Below are positions 58,756 through 64,000 of a stretch of DNA of 64,000 bases, piece by piece. Source of the DNA: Desulfobacula sp. Its GTDB lineage: Bacteria > Desulfobacterota > Desulfobacteria > Desulfobacterales > Desulfobacteraceae. Position 1 is the stretch's first letter; each line of letters opens with the position of its first letter. The position numbers and the translations under genes were made by a program. The notes under the pieces are model-generated. The model was given only the letters and a program-made list of their open reading frames with translations. It ran no database searches and was not told the origin of the DNA. Where the stretch lies: assembly GCA_013792075.1 (NCBI GenBank), contig VMSR01000282.1, forward strand, positions 1 through 64,000, in the 5' to 3' direction.

Positions 58756-59483
58756 TACCTGATTTGCCTTTGGTGATATATTGGCTCGTCACAGGGATGG
58801 CGGTGCTTGAACTTCTTGCCGCAGGAGCACATCTCCCTAATTTATATGGGGTGTTTTTAACCCTTCGGATCTGTACCTGCCTTGCCGGGGTTGTGTTCAT
58901 TGCCGTCTGTGTTGGAAGGCCCCCCTTGTTCGGTCCCTTTGAAGCCGCCATTTATATTGTTTTTGTCATGGGGGTCCTGGCCCGGGTCTTCCAAAAAAAT
59001 TGGGGCTATCAAACCGCTTTTGTCCTGTTCAACAGCCTTGGGGTTCTGATCATCCTGCTCTTGCAGCAGGGCAAACCCATGGCCTTAAACGAAGATTATT
59101 TCATGTACGGCAATCTCTGGGTCAATCTGTTTTTCAATTTAAGGCTGCTGGCAGCAGCCTTCCTGGCCCACGGTGCCAGCCAATACCTGGGCCACATGGT
59201 TGAAAAAGAACAAAGGGATCTTCTGTCGACAGGTGGGCGGAACACGCTTTTGGCCGGTGCCTGTGTCTATCTTACCAGTGAATGGGCAGGGTCCCTTTGG
59301 TGCCTGAACTGGTTCGGAGATTCCTGGCAATGGAGTCGGGGTTTCTTCAAGGCCTCCATCCTTTTTCTCCTTATCATGGTTGTCTGCCACCTGCCTTCTT
59401 TCATCAACAGAAACAAACGCATCCAGGGAATATCAGGCATGCTGCCGGGCCTTTTTATTTTATGGATGATTTTTTATCATTAA
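58752..59483 (+). CDS. CcsA/CcmC-like polytopic membrane protein (degenerate WWD motif)
   Basis: A 243-residue membrane protein with about seven or eight helices. The stretch WFGDSWQWSRGFFKAS near residue 190 resembles the WGxxWxWD haem-handling motif of CcsA/CcmC, with Asp replaced by Ser. Helix order and the paired ResB-like gene support a system-II-like origin. It overlaps the importer ATPase gene (ATGA) and precedes the ResB-like gene by 11 bp. It may handle haem or another tetrapyrrole delivered by the importer. Confidence 0.6.
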   Translation: MIPDLPLVIYWLVTGMAVLELLAAGAHLPNLYGVFLTLRICTCLAGVVFIAVCVGRPPLFGPFEAAIYIVFVMGVLARVFQKNWGYQTAFVLFNSLGVLIILLLQQGKPMALNEDYFMYGNLWVNLFFNLRLLAAAFLAHGASQYLGHMVEKEQRDLLSTGGRNTLLAGACVYLTSEWAGSLWCLNWFGDSWQWSRGFFKASILFLLIMVVCHLPSFINRNKRIQGISGMLPGLFILWMIFYH

Positions 59484-59494
59484 GGGATGTTACC

Positions 59495-60295
59495 ATGATT
59501 CAGCGCCTGGGTTCTGTCACCCTCACCTTTTATACGCTTGTTGTCCTGATTTGGCTCATGGGAGCGGGTGTGTTTTTCAGCACCGCCCATGGGGAAATCT
59601 TCCTTCACATGAATGAGGTTCACATCTGTGACTGGATCATGGCAACCTGGGAAAAAGCCCCTCTCCCGGTGGTCTGGTTCCTGTCATTGTGCCTGGGTGC
59701 CGCTATTTTGTTCATGAACGCATTGTGTTGCAGCATGGGCCGGCAATGGTCCCTGGCCAAAAAATCCGGCCTTTTCAAAAACTGGCTCTTTTTTTTCCTC
59801 CACTGCCTGTTTATAGTGGTCTTGGCCTGCCATGGGTTGATCCTGGCCCTGGGAGAAAAACAAAGCCGGGTTCACCTGTTCCCGGGCCAGGACCATTCCT
59901 TTGGACCCTATGAAATTCAGCTCACCGATGTGGTCTTCACCGACGATCTAACCATCTTAAAGACCCCGAAAAAACGACAACGGGCCCTGATGACCCGGAA
60001 AAACATCCACATCCATGAAAATCATGCCCTCCTGACCCTTGTGAAAAATGACCACACCCTTGCCCGACAAAAAATAAGGATGCTGTCCCCCCTGCGGTAC
60101 AAGTCTGTCCAGGTCACCCTGGTCGAATTTGTGATTCAAGGTGCAGACGACCGGCTCGGGGTAGTGCTGAACCTGACCGACAATTTTCTGAACAGGTTCT
60201 TTTTTCTGGCGTACGCCATCATGATCCTTTCGCTGGCCGTATTTACCGCCATTACCTGGAAAAGACCTTCCTGCACAATGGGAAAACAAAGATGA
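59495..60295 (+). CDS. ResB/CcsB-like membrane protein
   Basis: A 266-residue protein from the ATG at 59495. It has three N-terminal helices (LGSVTLTFYTLVVLIWLMGAGVFF; PLPVVWFLSLCLGAAILFMNALCC; LFKNWLFFFLHCLFIVVLACHGLILALG), a periplasmic beta-rich domain (about 120-235) and a final helix (FFFLAYAIMILSLAVFTAITW), matching the layout of ResB, which with CcsA forms the system II haem delivery and attachment complex. It is shorter than standard ResB. Last of the five-gene importer set 3 operon. Confidence 0.65.
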   Translation: MIQRLGSVTLTFYTLVVLIWLMGAGVFFSTAHGEIFLHMNEVHICDWIMATWEKAPLPVVWFLSLCLGAAILFMNALCCSMGRQWSLAKKSGLFKNWLFFFLHCLFIVVLACHGLILALGEKQSRVHLFPGQDHSFGPYEIQLTDVVFTDDLTILKTPKKRQRALMTRKNIHIHENHALLTLVKNDHTLARQKIRMLSPLRYKSVQVTLVEFVIQGADDRLGVVLNLTDNFLNRFFFLAYAIMILSLAVFTAITWKRPSCTMGKQR

Positions 60296-60326
60296 CCCTT
60301 CTTTCCGGAACCAAGGGGAAAAGGGT

Positions 60327-60412
60327 GGACGCAGACAAGCCCAGATACCGCCGGATTAATTTTCCGACAGGTCTGCACGCTTCTGCGTCCTGATATGAAA
60401 AACCGCCTCAGC
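60327..60412. terminator. Convergent gap with stem-loops
   Basis: Between the ResB-like gene (plus) and the cytochrome gene (minus). GGACGCAGA (60327-60335) pairs with TCTGCGTCC (60382-60390) around a long loop, with an alternative GCAGAC (60331-60336)/GTCTGC (60371-60376) pairing. Closer to the cytochrome gene, a CCGC/GCGG stem on minus is followed by TTTTT, likely its terminator. Confidence 0.5.
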
Positions 60413-60415
60413 GGC

Positions 60416-60751
60416 TTATTTGCATTTGGCCGGCGTTGGCGAGTCAAATGCATATTGATGCAAATAGGCAAAAATATCCAGCCGGTCCGGCTCCGGGATC
60501 TTGACCCATTCGTCTTTGCAGACCAATTTTTCATATTTCCCCGGTGCAAATACCCTTTCCCACTGGGCCTGGGTCTTGCTGTCCGGACTAAGGGACATGG
60601 CTGTCCCAGTATCATTGTGGCAACTGCGGCAGCTTTTTTTAAAGGTGTATTTTCCCTTCCGGGAATTTCCTTTGTCTGCTGAAAAGCCCATGCTGGCAAA
60701 TCCAACAACAAGGGCGATCAATAATAAAATAAAGCTTAATTTTTTAAACAT
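60416..60751 (-). CDS. Mono-haem c-type cytochrome
   Basis: A 111-residue periplasmic cytochrome. Signal peptide (LSFILLLIALVVGFASMGFSA) followed by one CxxCH haem site, CRSCH (about residue 40-44), and a helical tail typical of small class I cytochromes (EWVKIPEPDRLDIFAYLHQYA). It lies 40 bp downstream of the porin gene and both read on minus. It may be a substrate of, or electron carrier linked to, the CcsA/ResB-like pair encoded next to it. Confidence 0.88.
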   Translation of the reverse strand: MFKKLSFILLLIALVVGFASMGFSADKGNSRKGKYTFKKSCRSCHNDTGTAMSLSPDSKTQAQWERVFAPGKYEKLVCKDEWVKIPEPDRLDIFAYLHQYAFDSPTPAKCK

Positions 60752-60791
60752 TTTTTCCCCTTCTCTTAAATTCGTATATAAAAAAGACGCT

Positions 60792-62513
60792 TTAAAATCT
60801 CACGGTTGCCGACAGATAGGCATTCCATACCTTGTCCACAACAGGAAACAGGGTATCCATGGAATTGGCAGCCGATATTTTAACCGGTTCTCCCAGAGGA
60901 TTTCCACTTCCCGTGTAGTCATAATCATAATACCTGGCACCCAGTTTTACGAAAAAGTTGTCCGTAAAAATCGGCTGGATATAATAGCTTTCCAACACCT
61001 GGCCCCGTGCAGCCAGCTTGCTGTCCACAAGGGAATCTTCCGCACCGGTAAAGTTAAACCAGTACTGGGAGCCCCAATTGTATTCAAATCCCAGGCGAGC
61101 ATCAAAGGGCATGGGGAAGATGGCGCCGGCATAGACGCTGTACCCGTCCCTGTCTTCAAGACTCCCATTGGAATTGAGCAACCCATACCCCAGCAGGTTA
61201 TAGAACGGATGGGCTGATGTCTGGTCAGGACTGGTATGGCTCCACCCGAATGACAGAAAAAGATCGATGTCCTTATCTGTTTGTTCCATCAGGTTGGTTC
61301 TGAGCAAGAGCGTTGCCGCATCCCAGTCCCCGAGATTTGTGGTGGGCTCAGTCCGGCTGATAAAACCCCCTGTGTTCTGGGCAAAGGTATAGGCACCGGT
61401 TGAAGGATTCACGCTTGCCGTAAACGGCATGACCGTTTGTCCGGTAAACCCGTCCGTAATATCAAAGGCATGGGCATAGTTCAAAACAGCACTGGTGGTC
61501 TCATTGTTAAACAGATCGGCAATGAATCCGAACAAATGCACATCATCCAGTTGTTTGTCTGCGGTAAGGGAGTTGCTGTTTCCCCAGTCGCTCTCAAATC
61601 CAACCCCATAGCAGAGTTTAAATGCAGATCCCGTGATACCGGTAACCTCTTCCAACCCCATGCTTAAAGAGGCCCCGTCAAACTGCCAGTTAATGAGATG
61701 GGCCATGGGAGACCCGCCTTCCAGATCATAATTCCCGTATTCCAGGGGAGGCCCTTCCGTGGAAGGACGGCGGCCCAGGGAAAAGTTCACAGGGACATCT
61801 CCCACGGCATTTTTATAATTGAAATAGGCCCGTTCCAGGTGGATGGAATCATCATTGGGAAGACTTGAGGTGGTGCCGTCCAGGGTGACGTCACTCATAC
61901 CGCCCTGGTAATTCTGGACCCCGGAGCTGTCCCCCCACACCTTATAAACAGCCATGCGACCCCCAAAACTTAAACTGGGATTTATTTTGGCCTTCATCTC
62001 CATCCGGAACCGGCTGGTATAAAGGATATCATTGTCAATATCATTTTTTACCGGCACATTCAGCGGGCTTGTTGCCAAGCCTGCCATGCCCGCCTGGATC
62101 TGGGCTGCGGTTGCCCCGTTAAATCCGCCGCCCGGCGCGCCGGTATAGGGCGTAAAAAAAGCGCCCATCAAGGCTGGCGGCGCTGACAGCATATCCTCAT
62201 AGTGAATCGAATCTGCACGGCTTCGAAGTTCTATGCCCAGGGACAATTTGTCCGTCGACGTATGCATTTCCGCCTCATTCAGCCGTTCATCCATCTCCTT
62301 AATTTCAGTGGCTTTGTTTACACTTTTTTCTTCCATTTCAGCCAATTTTTTTTCAACATTCTGCATCATCTCCGTCAATTCGCTCAATTGTTTTTTCAGG
62401 GCGTCTACTTCTGTGTCTGCCCATAGAAGCGTCGGTGAGAGCATCGCCATCAGAAAAAGGCCTGCCCAAAACGACATTAACACTTTGCGGGTACCTGGTT
62501 TTTTCTTTTTCAT
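60792..62513 (-). CDS. Outer membrane porin with N-terminal coiled coil (DUF3373-like)
   Basis: A 573-residue outer membrane barrel. Signal peptide (to LLWA, about residue 32), a coiled coil of about 45 residues (VDALKKQLSELTEMMQNVEKKLAEMEEK), then a barrel with alternating aromatic strands ending in ...YLSATVRF with terminal Phe. The pattern fits the DUF3373 putative porins of anaerobic proteobacteria. It precedes the mono-haem cytochrome gene on minus, and diverges from the sigma-54 activator. Confidence 0.8.
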   Translation of the reverse strand: MKKKKPGTRKVLMSFWAGLFLMAMLSPTLLWADTEVDALKKQLSELTEMMQNVEKKLAEMEEKSVNKATEIKEMDERLNEAEMHTSTDKLSLGIELRSRADSIHYEDMLSAPPALMGAFFTPYTGAPGGGFNGATAAQIQAGMAGLATSPLNVPVKNDIDNDILYTSRFRMEMKAKINPSLSFGGRMAVYKVWGDSSGVQNYQGGMSDVTLDGTTSSLPNDDSIHLERAYFNYKNAVGDVPVNFSLGRRPSTEGPPLEYGNYDLEGGSPMAHLINWQFDGASLSMGLEEVTGITGSAFKLCYGVGFESDWGNSNSLTADKQLDDVHLFGFIADLFNNETTSAVLNYAHAFDITDGFTGQTVMPFTASVNPSTGAYTFAQNTGGFISRTEPTTNLGDWDAATLLLRTNLMEQTDKDIDLFLSFGWSHTSPDQTSAHPFYNLLGYGLLNSNGSLEDRDGYSVYAGAIFPMPFDARLGFEYNWGSQYWFNFTGAEDSLVDSKLAARGQVLESYYIQPIFTDNFFVKLGARYYDYDYTGSGNPLGEPVKISAANSMDTLFPVVDKVWNAYLSATVRF

Positions 62514-62880
62514 CCATTTCTCCTTTTTGGTTTATCTATCTTTCCTTTTGCGGCAATCTCCAAGGGCTTGATTTTCCAAGAAATATACTTTTTTTGATTC
62601 TGGAAAAACAAAATACCCACTCATTGGAGACCGCCATTTGAAACGGTATCGCCATCATGAATAGCAAAATGTGTACCCGATAGAGAAATCTTCTAATTTG
62701 AATGAAACAGCTTGAAAAACAAGAACAATCGTCACACTTGGGTATTGTTTTGTTCCCTTACAACTGTTAAGATTAACAAGTGTAAAGGTAGCAAGTGTAA
62801 AGACAGCAGAAATTAATATAGATAATACAATTGCGAAAATATCAAGTCAATAATTTAATATTAAAACAACAGGATAAAAT
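62514..62880. other. Divergent gap between porin and sigma-54 activator with CAAGTGT repeats
   Basis: About 365 bp, no gene visible. CAAGTGTAAAG occurs at 62777-62787 and 62792-62802 (15 bp apart), and the reverse-complement core ACACTTG at 62734-62740. I found no convincing sigma-54 promoter (GG-N10-GC) facing the porin. Confidence 0.6.
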
Positions 62881-64000
62881 GGACATTTCAAAGCATTGGA
62901 AGCGGATAATAGATACCCTTCAGGAAGGAATTCTTGTGTTGGACACCTCAGGCGTTATTCAGGCAACCAACCCAGCTGCCGAAAGACTTACCGGATATCC
63001 CATGGCAGAGTTGACAGGTGCCTCCTGTCGAATTTTAAATTGTACCGGGTGCAAGATCACTGGAAAAGGGAAGGGAAAAGATTTTTGCAAATTATTTATG
63101 GTCGGACGGTCGAAAGTTAAAAAATGCAGGATCAAGAACAAGCAGAATCTTTCGGTTCACATTCTCAAGACCGCCTCTGTTTTGGAGAATGACCAGGGAG
63201 AAGCAATTGGTGCGGTTGAAGTCCTGACGGATATGACAGACCTGGTTAAAAAACAGCAGGAAATCGAATCTCTCAAACATATGTTCCACCTGGATGATGG
63301 TTTTAACGGTATCCTGGGCAAAACCCCGGTTATGGAAAATCTGTTTCAATTGATATCCAGTGTTGCCCAATCCGATGCGCCGGTACTCATCCAGGGAGAA
63401 AGCGGTACCGGAAAGGAATTGGTGGCCCTGGCCATACATGAAAACAGTCCCCGGAAAAACCAACCCTTTATAAAGGTCAATTGTGCAGCCCTGAACGAAA
63501 GCCTCCTGGAAAGTGAGCTGTTCGGCCACGTCAAAGGATCCTTTACTGGTGCAGACAAGGATCGTGTTGGAAGATTTGAAGCTGCCAATACAGGGACCAT
63601 TTTTCTGGATGAAATTGGGGATATCCCTTTGTCCACCCAAGTAAAACTGCTCCGGGTTTTGGAAGAAAAAGAGGTGGAACGGGTGGGGGATCACCATCCG
63701 TTCCCGGTTGATATACGGATTATTACCGCCACCAACAGGGATCTTGAGCGATTGATCACAACGGGCGCTTTTCGGAAAGACCTTTTTTTCAGAATCAATG
63801 TGTTTCCCCTTAATTGCCCTTCTCTGACAGACCGAAAAGAGGACATTCCCCTGATTGTTCAAAATTTTATCCGTCGAAATTGTGCCAAAAACCAAAAAAA
63901 TATCCTGGAGGTTTCCGCCGATGCCATGGAAATTTTTCTGGGCTATCATTGGCCCGGGAATGTCCGTGAACTTCGGAATGCAATAGAATATGCGTCTGTC
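62881..64000 (+). CDS. PAS domain sigma-54-dependent transcriptional activator (partial, runs off the window)
   Basis: An NtrC-type enhancer-binding protein; 373 residues are visible and the 3' end lies outside the window. A PAS domain (about 5-125, WKRIIDTLQEGILVLDTSGVIQATN, with a cysteine-rich CRILNCTGCKITGKGKGKDFC patch) is followed by the AAA+ domain: Walker A GESGTGKEL, the sigma-54 contact loop GSFTGA (GAFTGA in most relatives), Walker B GTIFLDEIGDIP, and the arginine finger region FRKDLFFRINVFPL. The expected C-terminal Fis-type HTH is not seen in the window. It diverges from the porin-cytochrome pair and may control it. Confidence 0.92.

Noticed and set aside
62514-62880. Sigma-54 promoter facing the porin gene
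   Set aside because: No GG-N10-GC pair with supporting flanks was found on the minus strand; one near match had the wrong spacing.

Overview
The window looks like a chromosomal segment of a Gram-negative, strictly anaerobic deltaproteobacterium, most like the Desulfobacteraceae (sulfate reducers such as Desulfobacula or Desulfobacter). The evidence is an outer membrane toolkit (BamD lipoprotein, TonB/ExbBD, TonB-dependent receptor, TolC, porin), anaerobic oxidative-stress proteins (rubrerythrin beside a Fur/PerR-type repressor), radical SAM enzymes, a periplasmic c-type cytochrome and a very dense signalling repertoire. The taxonomic call is inference from gene content, not from a marker comparison. 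I saw no rRNA, tRNA, CRISPR array, insertion sequence or prophage.

Region 1 (1-24.2 kb) is mostly core. It holds hisS-aspS; the convergent minC-minD-minE operon; a NarL-type response regulator with a hybrid kinase; aroF-aroB behind a long leader that may be a tryptophan attenuator; a SUMF1-like secreted protein; a Fur-type repressor with rubrerythrin; trxA-trxB-bamD; rpmB; and, on the minus strand, ispG-proS-rsh-phoH-like. It ends with an exbB-exbD-tonB operon whose first gene encodes a secreted protein made of about twenty DxDxDG-type repeats.

Region 2 (24.6-38.7 kb) is the most unusual part. A plus-strand operon with overlapping start and stop codons encodes a TonB-dependent receptor, two complete BtuF/FecB-BtuC/FecC-BtuD/FecE-type importers, two SAM-dependent methyltransferases, two related radical SAM enzymes, a cytidine-deaminase-fold protein with a signal peptide, and a protein I cannot assign. 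The second radical SAM enzyme is fused to the C-terminal lobe of a substrate-binding protein of the same family as the importer. The simplest reading is uptake of a metal chelate or tetrapyrrole followed by dedicated chemical processing, but the substrate is unknown.

Region 3 (38.7-53.3 kb, minus strand) has two operons. One begins with a SpoIIE-type phosphatase carrying a periplasmic sensor domain, then a ComA-like phosphosulfolactate synthase, a histidine phosphatase, an SLC13-family carrier and a lone substrate-binding protein; together these suggest C3-sulfonate metabolism. The other begins with an 1130-residue sensor kinase with two periplasmic binding domains and continues with TolC, HlyD and two ABC-2 permeases but no ATPase.

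Region 4 (53.4-64 kb) holds a MetE/UROD-fold protein with a membrane 4Fe-4S protein, divergent from a third BtuFCD-type importer whose ATPase has an altered Walker A motif. This importer is coupled to two membrane proteins resembling the CcsA and ResB cytochrome c maturation pair. A mono-haem cytochrome, a porin and the start of a PAS-AAA+ sigma-54 activator (cut by the window end) close the segment.
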